This document shows, one piece after another, positions 8,345 to 15,844 of a stretch of DNA of 15,966 nucleotides (its first letter is position 1; the number at the start of each line of letters is the position of its first letter). Origin of the DNA: CAYMWF01 sp964394085 [NCBI: uncultured Gemmatimonadota bacterium] (GTDB lineage: Bacteria; GCA-2686955; CAYMWF01); the NCBI GenBank assembly GCA_964394085.1, contig CAYMWF010000057.1, positions 12,010 through 27,975 on the forward strand, read 5' to 3'. The position numbers and the translations under genes are program-made. The notes under the pieces were generated by a model that worked only from the letters and a program-made list of their open reading frames with translations, was not told the origin of the DNA and made no database searches.

Positions 8345-9276
8345 AGCGGACAGACGGTTTCGTTCTCCTGCAGCTTCTCGCGGGAATCCTGGTTCTCCTG
8401 GCCCTTACAATCATGCTGACGCCGGGCCTTATGAACCTGGCGGAAATGGCCGCCGAAAGCCGTGTGGAAGAGGATTTCGAGATCCTTACAGGAGCGTTTG
8501 ACAGATTCTACGTGGATACCGCGACATATCCCGCGACGGCGCCTCCCGGGACCGATCCCGGCCTGACCGAGAACTTCAGACTTTTCCCCGGATGGAACGG
8601 TCCTTACCTCGAGGCCTGGCCCCGGGCTCCTCTCGACTCGAAGTACCGGTACCTGGCTCTCCCTCTCGAAAACTCAGATCGAATATGGGTGGGGCTTCAG
8701 TTTTATGGAAGAGATAAAACCTCCTGGCTCTCCGGAAGCGAATTCATGGCGAAGCCTGAGATTCCCGCGGATTTATGGGAGGTGGAACGGGAGATTACGA
8801 GGCGCGGCGATGATATCTTCTTTCTGATCGCCTGTATTTCCCTTGAGTTCCTGGCTTCTGAATCACGACCGGCCGCCGAAAAGGCTGTTTCGCCGACAGC
8901 TCTGGACTCCCTGGTCGAATCATCGAATCCAGGCGACGTTTCGGTTGACGAAGGGCAACCGGATACGATTCAGTTCGATGCCGCCGAACCGGAAAAAATC
9001 GACACGAATACCATTTTGCCGCAGCACCAGGTTGTCGAACCGGCACCGGCTGAACCGCTCGAAGCCGAAACCGGAGAACCGGCGACTTCGCCGCAAGATG
9101 AAGCCACTGATCCCTGGAGGTCGCTGATTTCGGGATGGAAGGACGAAACGATCCAGCCTGTCGGCCCCTGGACGAAACCGGCGGAAAGCGATTCTTCGGA
9201 TCAGGCAACGGACCAAAAAACTACCAACACATCAAGCGGAATAAGGGATTCTGAAAAAAAACCGCCTTTGAAGTGA
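8341..9276 (+). CDS. GspG-like type II secretion pseudopilin, divergent, with long C-terminal tail
   Basis: 311 aa. The N-terminus MKRTDG/FVLLQLLAG plus about 18 hydrophobic residues is a type III (prepilin peptidase) signal, with cleavage expected after Gly6. The globular part resembles major pseudopilins: YVDTATYPATAPPGTDPGL, GWNGPYL and SKYRYLALP match the GspG pattern of YP, GL, W-GPY and Y-Y. Two features are odd. The residue at +5 of the mature chain, almost always Glu, is Gln11. A tail of about 140 residues rich in Pro, Glu, Ala and Ser follows a hydrophobic patch near 159-172, making it about twice the usual length. It overlaps engB by 4 bp (ATGA) with GGAG at 8332-8335. No other secretion gene is in the window, so it may serve an orphan pilus or T2SS encoded elsewhere. 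Confidence 0.75.
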   Translation: MKRTDGFVLLQLLAGILVLLALTIMLTPGLMNLAEMAAESRVEEDFEILTGAFDRFYVDTATYPATAPPGTDPGLTENFRLFPGWNGPYLEAWPRAPLDSKYRYLALPLENSDRIWVGLQFYGRDKTSWLSGSEFMAKPEIPADLWEVEREITRRGDDIFFLIACISLEFLASESRPAAEKAVSPTALDSLVESSNPGDVSVDEGQPDTIQFDAAEPEKIDTNTILPQHQVVEPAPAEPLEAETGEPATSPQDEATDPWRSLISGWKDETIQPVGPWTKPAESDSSDQATDQKTTNTSSGIRDSEKKPPLK

Positions 9277-9324
9277 TTCACCCTGTATGCTCTTGATCGA
9301 GATTAACGCGCATCTGGGCAGGAT

Positions 9325-10452
9325 ATGGATTATACCAGTAAAGCAACCGGTTCAACCGTTGTGGCCATGAGCGGCGGAGTCGACAGCTCCTGCGCGGCGA
9401 TCATCCTTGCGGAAAGCGGGAACGACTGCAGCGGAGTAACCCTCCGGATTGTCGACGAAGGAGCGGACCGCGCGCAGATAGAGCGCGAATCTTTTAATAT
9501 CGCACTGGCTGCAGATGTCTGCAGGCGGATTGGAATACCACATTTCGTGCTGGATGCCAGAGAAACGTTCCGGAAGAAGGTGGTGGAACCCTTCTGTGAA
9601 GAATATAAAGCGGGGCGCACGCCGAATCCCTGCATACTCTGCAACATGTTCGTAAAATTTCCCCTCATCGACTGCATTCCGGGTACTGAACCTCCGGAAA
9701 GAGTGGCAACCGGGCACTACGCGGACCTGGTTCGGCCGGACGAACCCGGTTTCCCCGGATTCGGTGGCGACGCACCTCTTATCCGCACTGCGACCAACAA
9801 AGCGAAAGACCAATCCTACATGCTCTGGGGACTCTATCCGAACCAGACGGAAAAACTCGTTTTTCCGTTGCACAGAATTAGCAAGGACCAGGTGCGCAAA
9901 ACGGTTTCAAAGCTCGGACTGGCCGCTGAAAAGATCCCGGAAAGCCAGGATATCTGCTTCATACCGGACGGTCATTTTTTTTCGTTCATCAAGACACGCC
10001 ATCCCGAGGTGGCGGTGGTCGGCGACTTCATCGACAGTAAAGGGAAAAAACTGGGTAATCACAAGGGAATCGCCGGTTACACCATCGGGCAGCGAAGGGG
10101 GCTCGATGTCTCGGGCAGGGAGAGATTATACGTTATCAGGATAGATCCCGTTGAAAACAGGATCGTCCTCGGAACAATCGACGAACTCCTGACGATACGC
10201 ACCATCGTGGGCAACACCAGGTGGGGCGCGTCGCTTCCGGGAGAACAAACCGGGGCGGTAAAAATACGGTATAACCAGGAAGCTGCCAGGGCGCGATGGA
10301 GACCGGCAGCCGACGACAACAGCAAGATAGAGGTCGAATTCGATTCACCCCAGAGGGCTATCTCCCCCGGCCAGTCCGCTGTTTTCTACAAGGGGCGATT
10401 CATGGTTGGAGGCGGTATCATAGAAAGCTGGCGCTCGGATGATGCGATGTAA
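9325..10452 (+). CDS. mnmA: tRNA-specific 2-thiouridylase MnmA
   Basis: 375 aa, close to the usual 360-370. MnmA uses ATP and relayed sulfur to form 2-thiouridine at wobble U34 of Lys, Glu and Gln tRNAs. The PP-loop is SGGVDSS (16-22). The two catalytic cysteines are Cys106 in NPCILCN and Cys211 in ESQDICFI. ATGHYADL (128-135), KDQSYMLWGL (161-170) and GYTIGQRRGL are further signatures. The Shine-Dalgarno is poor (AGG lies within 3 nt of ATG 9325), but no better start exists because the next Met is in the PP-loop. It follows the pseudopilin gene by 48 bp and its 3' end overlaps the peptidase gene by 14 bp. Confidence 0.97.
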   Translation: MDYTSKATGSTVVAMSGGVDSSCAAIILAESGNDCSGVTLRIVDEGADRAQIERESFNIALAADVCRRIGIPHFVLDARETFRKKVVEPFCEEYKAGRTPNPCILCNMFVKFPLIDCIPGTEPPERVATGHYADLVRPDEPGFPGFGGDAPLIRTATNKAKDQSYMLWGLYPNQTEKLVFPLHRISKDQVRKTVSKLGLAAEKIPESQDICFIPDGHFFSFIKTRHPEVAVVGDFIDSKGKKLGNHKGIAGYTIGQRRGLDVSGRERLYVIRIDPVENRIVLGTIDELLTIRTIVGNTRWGASLPGEQTGAVKIRYNQEAARARWRPAADDNSKIEVEFDSPQRAISPGQSAVFYKGRFMVGGGIIESWRSDDAM

Positions 10453-11479
10453 AAAGCAGGTCTGCGGCAGCGGTTTCAGGCGGCTCGGAAAGCTCCTCCC
10501 CGGGAATTCATTCAATTCCGCCGCCGCCCTGCTGACAACGGCGGCGCTCTTGTTTATACCGCCGGTATCAGATTCTTCAACCCGATCAGGCGGACTGAGC
10601 GATGATCCGGGAATTCAAGCGACAGCAGGAGCTTACCCCGTCGAGAAGCTCCGGATCATCGCCGACCCCGTTGAAGAGGTAAAGGCCGAACGCCTTAGAA
10701 AAATCGCCGAATTCGAGCTCGAACGCCTGTCGAACGAGCTTTCGCTCCCGCCGCCGCCCCTCATCACCATAGACCTGGCGCGCACGGAACGTCTGTTTTT
10801 CAGGAAAACCGGGGGACGCGCTCCTCACTGGGGAGCCGGCATTGCTTTTCCGCGACACGGCTACATCGTCCTCAACTCGGAAAAAATAAAAAACAGCGGC
10901 AGGGATCTGCCGGAAACCGTGAGCCACGAACTCACCCACGTGCTGCTCGGCTGGAATACGCCCGACCCGCCCCCCCCGGCCTGGTTCAACGAAGGGCTCG
11001 CCATGTTCGAGGCGGGCCAGTGGCACTTGGAAGAAAGCTTTCTCGTAGCAAGAGCGGTGATTTTCGACACGGTAATCCCTTTGTACAAACTGGAGAAGAG
11101 GTTGCCGGCGAATGAAAACATGGCCCGCCTGGCTTACAGCGAAAGTTATACCGCCGTCGCCCTTATCGCGGAAAACCATACACGCGACGCTCTGAGGGAA
11201 ATCTGCGGCAGGCTGGCCGCGGGAGAAACATTCGAATCAGCGTTTAACAGCGCTACAGGCAAAACCCGCGAGGAATTTGAATATATCTGGATCGATTACT
11301 TGCACTCGAGGTTCAGATGGATGTATCTATTTACCGATACATCTCTGCTCTGGGGGTTCATGACCCTGCTCGTGATGGCCGGATTCGTCATCCGGACTCT
11401 ACGCAGGCGCAGGAAGCTCCGGATAATGGAAGAAGAAGAAGAAGCGATGCTTTACAGGAAGAGACGATTCAATGAATAG
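10439..11479 (+). CDS. Membrane-anchored gluzincin metallopeptidase (peptidase MA type)
   Basis: 346 aa. The zinc site is visible: HELTH at 163-167 with the third ligand Glu185 in AWFNEGLAMFEA, the spacing and context of the peptidase MA (HExxH plus NEG) group. A hydrophobic segment at about 27-42 is an N-terminal signal or anchor, and a second at about 301-320 (SLLWGFMTLLVMAGFVI) is followed by RTLRRRRK. The topology places the catalytic domain outside the cytoplasm with a short basic cytoplasmic tail rich in Glu and Arg. The segment HWGAGIAFPRHGYIVLN is typical of this group. Start at 10439 or 10442 (MM). It overlaps mnmA by 14 bp and the symporter by 8 bp, so expression is likely coupled. 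The substrate is unknown; envelope protein processing is plausible. Confidence 0.85.
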   Translation: MMRCKKQVCGSGFRRLGKLLPGNSFNSAAALLTTAALLFIPPVSDSSTRSGGLSDDPGIQATAGAYPVEKLRIIADPVEEVKAERLRKIAEFELERLSNELSLPPPPLITIDLARTERLFFRKTGGRAPHWGAGIAFPRHGYIVLNSEKIKNSGRDLPETVSHELTHVLLGWNTPDPPPPAWFNEGLAMFEAGQWHLEESFLVARAVIFDTVIPLYKLEKRLPANENMARLAYSESYTAVALIAENHTRDALREICGRLAAGETFESAFNSATGKTREEFEYIWIDYLHSRFRWMYLFTDTSLLWGFMTLLVMAGFVIRTLRRRRKLRIMEEEEEAMLYRKRRFNE

Positions 11480-12728
11480 GCGGACAAGCGGTCCTATATT
11501 TATCGGGCTAATCTTCGCGGGTATGCTGGCGGGAGGGGTGGTCGGCGCCGTTTCGGGCAGGGAATTCGCGATAATCCACCTTATCGCCGCTCTTTTCATG
11601 AACGCACTTAAAATGATGGTTATCCCGCTCGTCACGGCGAGCATTATAACCGGTATCGCGTCACTGGGAGATGTGCGAAGACTGCGAAAACTCGGCCTCG
11701 TTACGATTATCTACTACCTGTCGACCACGTTATTTTCCGTGGTGACCGGGCTGGTTCTGGTGAACCTGATCAAACCGGGCTCCCTGGCGGCCCTGGGTCA
11801 ATCGATACAGACAGCGACTCCTGACTACTCCATCACCGAAGTTTTTCTTGGAATGCTGCCGCCGAATATCTTCCATGCCATGGCGGAAGGCCAGGTTCTG
11901 CCGATCATCGTGGTTTCGATCATCTTCGGAGCCGCGCTTACCACGATTGGAAAGAAAGGCGTGCCTGTCCTGGCCCTGTTCGACGGTATCTTCGTCGTAT
12001 CGATGCGGATCGTCGAAATCATCATTATCTTCGCACCGCTGGGAGTATTCGCCCTGGTGGCCGAGCGGGTAGGCAGGGCCGGCGGATGGACCGCATTCTC
12101 CCACGAGCTCGGAAGCCTCGGACTGTACATGATCACCGTTATCGCTGGCCTCCTCATCCACGCCTTTATCATTCTTCCCGCTATCCTTTTCTTTGTCGGA
12201 CGGAGACGGCCTTTCAAAGTCATGAGCAGGATGTTCGAAGCCCTTACCATGGCTTTTTCAACCGCCAGCTCGAGCGCGACCCTCCCCGTGACGTTGAACT
12301 GCCTCGATGAAGTGCGCGGTGTCAAAAGAAGCGTCAGCGGGTTCGTCCTTCCTCTCGGCGCCACCGTGAACATGGATGGAACCGCGCTTTACGAAGCGGT
12401 TGCCGCTGTATTCATTGCCCAGGTTTACGGTATAGATCTTACGATGGGTCAGCAGATCATAGTCGCCCTCACGGCCACCCTTGCCGCCATCGGCGCCGCC
12501 GGCATACCCGAAGCCGGTCTGGTGACCATGGTCCTTGTTCTCGAATCGGCCGGTCTGCCGATCGAAGGGATCGGCCTGATCCTGGCGGTCGACTGGTTCC
12601 TCGACAGATGCCGGACCACCGTCAATGTCTGGGGAGACGGCGTTGGCGCAGTCACTCTCTCGACCTTCGTTACAGTCCCCTCCCCGGATGTCGGAACCGG
12701 CGCCGCCCCTGAGAGCGAAGCAACCTGA
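11472..12728 (+). CDS. DAACS-family dicarboxylate/acidic amino-acid:cation symporter
   Basis: 418 aa inner-membrane transporter of the SDF (GltP/DctA) family, with about eight hydrophobic helices and two re-entrant loops. HP1 holds the serine-rich motif TASSSATLP (264-272), the unwound TM7 has NMDGT (300-304) and HP2 has AAIGAAGIPEAGL (338-350). TM8 carries the substrate and cation ligands with exact family spacing: Asp374, Asp378, Arg381, Thr382, Asn385 and Asp389. Arg381 corresponds to the residue that binds the side-chain carboxylate in glutamate/aspartate transporters, favouring an acidic substrate, but the sequence cannot separate amino acid from C4-dicarboxylate. AGGAAGAG upstream of ATG 11472 is a good ribosome binding site. 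It overlaps the peptidase gene by 8 bp, and the channel gene follows after 12 bp. Confidence 0.95.
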   Translation: MNRRTSGPIFIGLIFAGMLAGGVVGAVSGREFAIIHLIAALFMNALKMMVIPLVTASIITGIASLGDVRRLRKLGLVTIIYYLSTTLFSVVTGLVLVNLIKPGSLAALGQSIQTATPDYSITEVFLGMLPPNIFHAMAEGQVLPIIVVSIIFGAALTTIGKKGVPVLALFDGIFVVSMRIVEIIIIFAPLGVFALVAERVGRAGGWTAFSHELGSLGLYMITVIAGLLIHAFIILPAILFFVGRRRPFKVMSRMFEALTMAFSTASSSATLPVTLNCLDEVRGVKRSVSGFVLPLGATVNMDGTALYEAVAAVFIAQVYGIDLTMGQQIIVALTATLAAIGAAGIPEAGLVTMVLVLESAGLPIEGIGLILAVDWFLDRCRTTVNVWGDGVGAVTLSTFVTVPSPDVGTGAAPESEAT

Positions 12729-12740
12729 TCCGCACCTGTT

Positions 12741-13403
12741 ATGACGTACGAAAAAATCAGAAACCGTCTTTTCGCCGCACTGGCCCTGGTCGCAATCGTT
12801 CTTCTACTCGGAACCCTGGGAATACGTTCCCTCGAGAATCTCGACATTCTCGATTCTTTCTATTTCTGCATTATAACAATCGCCACCGTTGGGTATGGCG
12901 ATATCCATCCCGCTACACAGGGCGGCAAGCTCTTTTCGGTGTTAATCATCATCCTGGGCACAGGAGCGTTCCTGGGTGTGATAGCTAATTTTACCGACGT
13001 AGCCCTGATAGAAAAGCGACTGAAAAGCAACCCTCTCGAGGTTTCGATAAAGGCTATAGATCTGCCGGAATTCAAGAACTTTCTCATGGACGGCAGGGGG
13101 TTCCTGGTTCGTACGCTCGGTAATACTGTTTTGCATGAACACGAATCTTTCTCAGATCCGCTCATGTCCCTCCTGCACTTGACGGAGGAGCTTGCTCAAA
13201 GAGAAGATTTATCCGGACTTCCCGAACCGGATCTGGCCCATCTCGGGAAAGATACCGAGAGGGCATTCAACCTTCTGTTTCGACAGTGGCTGCTTTACAT
13301 GACGCATCTCAGAACCGAGTATCCATACATTTTCTCGCTGGCGGTCCGGATGAATCCTTTCAGGAAGGACAGATCGGCGCTCATATCCGAGACCGCGAGA
13401 TAA
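12741..13403 (+). CDS. Two-TM potassium channel with unassigned cytoplasmic domain
   Basis: 220 aa. TM1 is at about 9-28, the pore region has the K+ selectivity filter TVGYGD (49-54) within CIITIATVGYGDIHP, and TM2 spans about 63-84 (KLFSVLIIILGTGAFLGVIANF). This is the KcsA/MthK-like core that assembles as a tetramer. The remaining 130 or so residues lack the GxGxxG nucleotide-binding motif of RCK/TrkA-N domains. They look mostly helical and charged and I do not recognise the fold. No Shine-Dalgarno is obvious in the 12-bp gap, so translation may depend on the upstream symporter. Together with the symporter it could link cation balance to substrate uptake, which is inference. Confidence 0.9.
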   Translation: MTYEKIRNRLFAALALVAIVLLLGTLGIRSLENLDILDSFYFCIITIATVGYGDIHPATQGGKLFSVLIIILGTGAFLGVIANFTDVALIEKRLKSNPLEVSIKAIDLPEFKNFLMDGRGFLVRTLGNTVLHEHESFSDPLMSLLHLTEELAQREDLSGLPEPDLAHLGKDTERAFNLLFRQWLLYMTHLRTEYPYIFSLAVRMNPFRKDRSALISETAR

Positions 13404-13799
13404 GCCGGTTACCACGGCAGCTCTCTCAAAACCACTCGGTAGCTTCGGGGGTTAAATGCAACATGAACCGGCCGGAAAACTACCGGACCATGGAGTTGTG
13501 GAATCCCCAGTACATCCACTTCTATTCGAATAAGGCCCGGACCCGGTAACGAGACGAATGCTCCCGCCCTTCCTCGATCTCTCCTTCAGCAGGTTGGGAT
13601 GATAATAGCGAAATTCATGTTTTACCCGACATAAACAGTTTTTATGGCACGATTTTCCTGGTCATGCCACATCAAAATAACCTGCCGAAACGTATCCCGC
13701 CCCAGGAACTTGACACTGTTCTGCTGGCGGTAGCCGGTTCTCCGCAGGGAGCCGGCACAGATGGTATCACTTATTGCTGTGAAATGTCGTGTCTGGCGC
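13404..13799. other. Convergent intergenic region
   Basis: This is the space between the plus-strand channel gene and the minus-strand barrel gene. No clear rho-independent terminator is visible. The best hairpin is an imperfect stem at 13733-13756 (GCCGG at one end, CCGGC at the other) without a T run. A 28-codon frame on the plus strand (13463-13549, starting MNRPENYRTMELWNPQ) and a minus-strand frame ending at 13622 (ending with WHDQENRAIKTVYVG) read somewhat like protein but match no family I can name. They may be gene debris. Confidence 0.4.
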
Positions 13800-14621
13800 T
13801 TACCAAGAGAAACCGACACCGACCGACGCCAGGAGATCCACATCGTCCCGGACACCGTCCAAACTGGCGATATCGCAACCGGCTTCGATGTGTAAGAAAC
13901 TGCCTTCGAGTATGGGAAGGTGCGCCCTCAGACCGAGAGTCAAAACCCCCACAAAGGTGTCGGTGAGCAGATTCTGGGTCACGTTATCGATGGTGATACG
14001 GGCCTTCGACCGGACGAGCATGAGCGTCGTTGTCTGAAAAAGGATGCGGTTGGGGTCGAAACGATAGCCGAGCAGGAGCGCCCCCTCCCGATACGTGCCG
14101 GATACCTCTGAATCAAACCGGGAGATCGGCGGATCGTAGTCTTCCGGATCCAGCGCATGTTCTTCGCTATTCCTAATGGTCGTTTTGCCGTAGAATCCCG
14201 CCACTCCGAGCTTGAAACCCCGGGTTCGCGCATTCTGCCCGTCGCCTATGAGCTGCACCTTGGCACCATAGAGGATCGGTGAATTTGAGCGACACTTGAA
14301 CAGGAGGTCCACATGCGACAGCAGACCCAGGCTGCCTTGCGGACCTGTTCCTCCGTATCTCCTGAGATGTTCGCCCGGCCGCAGCTCGTAGGGCCCACAA
14401 GCATACCCGCAATTTCGGACGATGCGCGCCTGGGAGACTCTTTTAATTGTACCGGCGTGTCCAGCCATTGCCGCACCGAGAAAGCGCCCATTGGTTTCAG
14501 GGGTGATCCCGTTAGGATCGGAAATCGTGTGATCAACAACACCGACTACGTTTTCTGTATGGAAGAAGGGGATGCAGGATGTCATCATAAGAATCGGAAG
14601 AAGCGCCAGCAGATGTTTGAT
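13800..14621 (-). CDS. Probable outer-membrane beta-barrel protein with lipoprotein-like leader
   Basis: 262 aa from the first ATG (14588), about 273 aa if translation starts at the ATC codon at 14621. The upstream codons read IKHLLALLPILMMTSC, a basic-hydrophobic leader ending in a lipobox-like MTSC; starting at 14588 would cut this leader off. AAGGAG (complement of 14630-14635) lies 8 nt before the ATC, and no ATG, GTG or TTG is in frame before the upstream stop. The C-terminal half shows alternating hydrophobic strands with polar turns (GFKLGVAGFYGKTT, EGALLLGYRFDP, TFVGVLTLGLRAHLP) and ends in VGVGFSW, the terminal aromatic typical of barrels handled by the BAM machinery. Family and substrate are not recognised. 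It converges with the channel gene. Confidence 0.6.
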   Translation of the reverse strand: MKHLLALLPILMMTSCIPFFHTENVVGVVDHTISDPNGITPETNGRFLGAAMAGHAGTIKRVSQARIVRNCGYACGPYELRPGEHLRRYGGTGPQGSLGLLSHVDLLFKCRSNSPILYGAKVQLIGDGQNARTRGFKLGVAGFYGKTTIRNSEEHALDPEDYDPPISRFDSEVSGTYREGALLLGYRFDPNRILFQTTTLMLVRSKARITIDNVTQNLLTDTFVGVLTLGLRAHLPILEGSFLHIEAGCDIASLDGVRDDVDLLASVGVGFSW

Positions 14622-14639
14622 GGTTTCAGCTCCTTTCCT

Positions 14640-15046
14640 GAATAAAACAAGAGGAGGTCAAACTGTTGTTTATCAGGCATCTCAGGCTTTCTATCCCTGA
14701 TCCGGATTGTAGCAACTTTTCGTATGCCGCCATCATCATATCGCAGTCTCGATATTGAGGAGTGGTCGGGTGCCGCCTCCTTATTTGAAGTGGGTGCGAT
14801 CACAGGCTGTTTTCAAGTCGGCGGCTCCAGGTGTGAATTACGCCTCTTCCGTTCGGGTTTAGCCGAAACACTGAAGAATAGAACATCAGGTCTCCCGCTG
14901 AGTTCAACCGTCTCCTCGTTCCTTTATCCGGTGTCATCCACGCCGGCCCTATAGCATGGGGGTCCGAATTGTGGAAACTTTACTGCTTCAGAAATAAATA
15001 GACAATCGGATTTTACTTCCACATCGGTGAAAATAAATTCTCATGA
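14640..15046. other. Region without a recognisable gene
   Basis: Apart from the candidate minus-strand promoter near 14706, nothing coding is convincing. The open frames here (for example 14724-14954 on the plus strand) have no hydrophobic pattern or motif pointing to a family. The stretch lies between the barrel gene and a beta-helix fragment and may contain decayed sequence. Confidence 0.45.
14706..14714 (-). promoter_or_regulatory. Candidate extended -10 promoter for the barrel gene
   Basis: On the minus strand TGCTACAAT reads as an extended -10 (TG-n-TACAAT, with the hexamer at 14711-14706). It would start a transcript near 14699, with a leader of roughly 65 nt before the AAGGAG. No good -35 lies 17 bp further upstream, which extended -10 promoters tolerate. 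Prediction by eye only. Confidence 0.3.
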
Positions 15047-15330
15047 TTGGAGGTTTTTTTGAGATGGAATGGATATGCTAACTATGGTGACGGGATCTAT
15101 TGCCGAGACTCCTCCCCGACCATCACCAACTGCACGATCTCGGAAAACACCGACGGCGGGATCTGCTGCTCTAATTTCTCCGTCACACTTAAAAACTGTC
15201 TACTGTGGAACGATTCACCTCAAGAAATATGTGTTTATTTGGAGATTCCGGTAGTAAAATGTTCAGATACTCAAAGCGGCTGGGAAGGAAAGGGAACATT
15301 GATGCAGATCCCTCATTCGTCGCACCTTAA
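15047..15330 (+). pseudogene. Right-handed beta-helix repeat protein, 5'-truncated and frameshifted fragment
   Basis: The reading frame gives NYGDGIYCRDSSPTITNC, then a second turn with GGICCSNFSVTLKNCLLWN and PVVKCSDTQSGWEGKG. These are the repeating rungs (GGGIYC, SPTITNC, CILWND, SDVQGGWEGEGNIDADP) of large secreted parallel beta-helix proteins. The frame opens abruptly at 15047 with a TTG and no leader or signal peptide. At about 15292-15295 one base appears to be missing: in the next frame the sequence continues NIDADPSFVAP and stops at 15330, whereas intact proteins usually go on for further rungs. It is therefore a remnant of a larger gene, truncated at both ends. Confidence 0.75.
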
Positions 15331-15603
15331 AGTTCCAGGGTTATCTTGAAGCTGTTAATTTAGTGGTAGTATCAAATGGCAGGAAAAGCATTCGCAATCA
15401 AAACGGGTGAAGAATTGAAACAGAAAGTAATTCTGTTATCATCCAACCTTGGATTACAGGCTGAAACCGAGGTGAAAGCCGCTCGTCGCATTTGGGGCGC
15501 CGGCTGTTGTTGATGATATAGGTTACTGGCCGATTCCGGGAATCGTTGTTATCGACGGAAAAGGATTTTCTGAAAACATGAGAGGTTTTCTAATGGCGAC
15601 CGA

Positions 15604-15606
15604 TAA
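15604..15606. repeat. Left target-site duplication TAA
   Basis: TAA immediately before the left GGGTGCGGGTC end of the small inverted-repeat element. An identical TAA directly follows its right end at 15785-15787. A 3-bp duplication is what several DDE transposase families leave. Confidence 0.6.
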
Positions 15607-15784
15607 GGGTGCGGGTCGAAATTAATCTGCCACTTTCGCGCTCAGATTCTGGTCGGATTTGTTCGCGACGATTGAATAAAACCGCAGGCATAGCAGGGCT
15701 ACGTCGAGGATTTTATGATTGAGGAGCGGACGAAGACGGCCTGATAATGAGATGCGAAATGGTTGATTTATTTGACCCGCACCC
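15607..15784. mobile_element. MITE-like 178-bp inverted-repeat element
   Basis: The ends are GGGTGCGGGTC (15607-15617) and its exact reverse complement GACCCGCACCC (15774-15784). Beyond these 11-bp terminal repeats the arms stay roughly complementary with small gaps (for example AATC, CCA and TTTCGC recur in order on both arms) to a centre at TAGC-AGG-GCTA (15691-15701), so the whole element could fold into one long imperfect hairpin. It is flanked by TAA on both sides (15604-15606 and 15785-15787). It encodes no transposase and would have to be moved in trans. Insertion of element plus duplication adds 181 bp, breaking the host frame; precise removal restores it (ATDK joined to VVWLEDL). I cannot assign it to a named family. 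Confidence 0.8.
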
Positions 15785-15787
15785 TAA
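15785..15787. repeat. Right target-site duplication TAA
   Basis: The second copy of the TAA flanking the element. Keeping one copy gives the codons GAT AAG GTC across the healed junction, continuing the nuclease-like frame. Confidence 0.6.
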
Positions 15788-15844
15788 GGTCGTCTGGCTT
15801 GAAGACCTTGCCGACTGGCTGAAATTATATTTCAACCTTACTTA

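Noticed and set aside
13586-13618. Minus-strand MNFAIIIPTC, resembling a glycosyltransferase 2 start
   Set aside because: Only ten codons before a stop, too short to separate from chance.
13733-13756. Rho-independent terminator between the convergent genes
   Set aside because: The stem is imperfect and no T run follows on either strand.
14724-14954. 76-aa plus-strand ORF
   Set aside because: No motif, no hydrophobic pattern and no clear ribosome binding site; probably random open frame.
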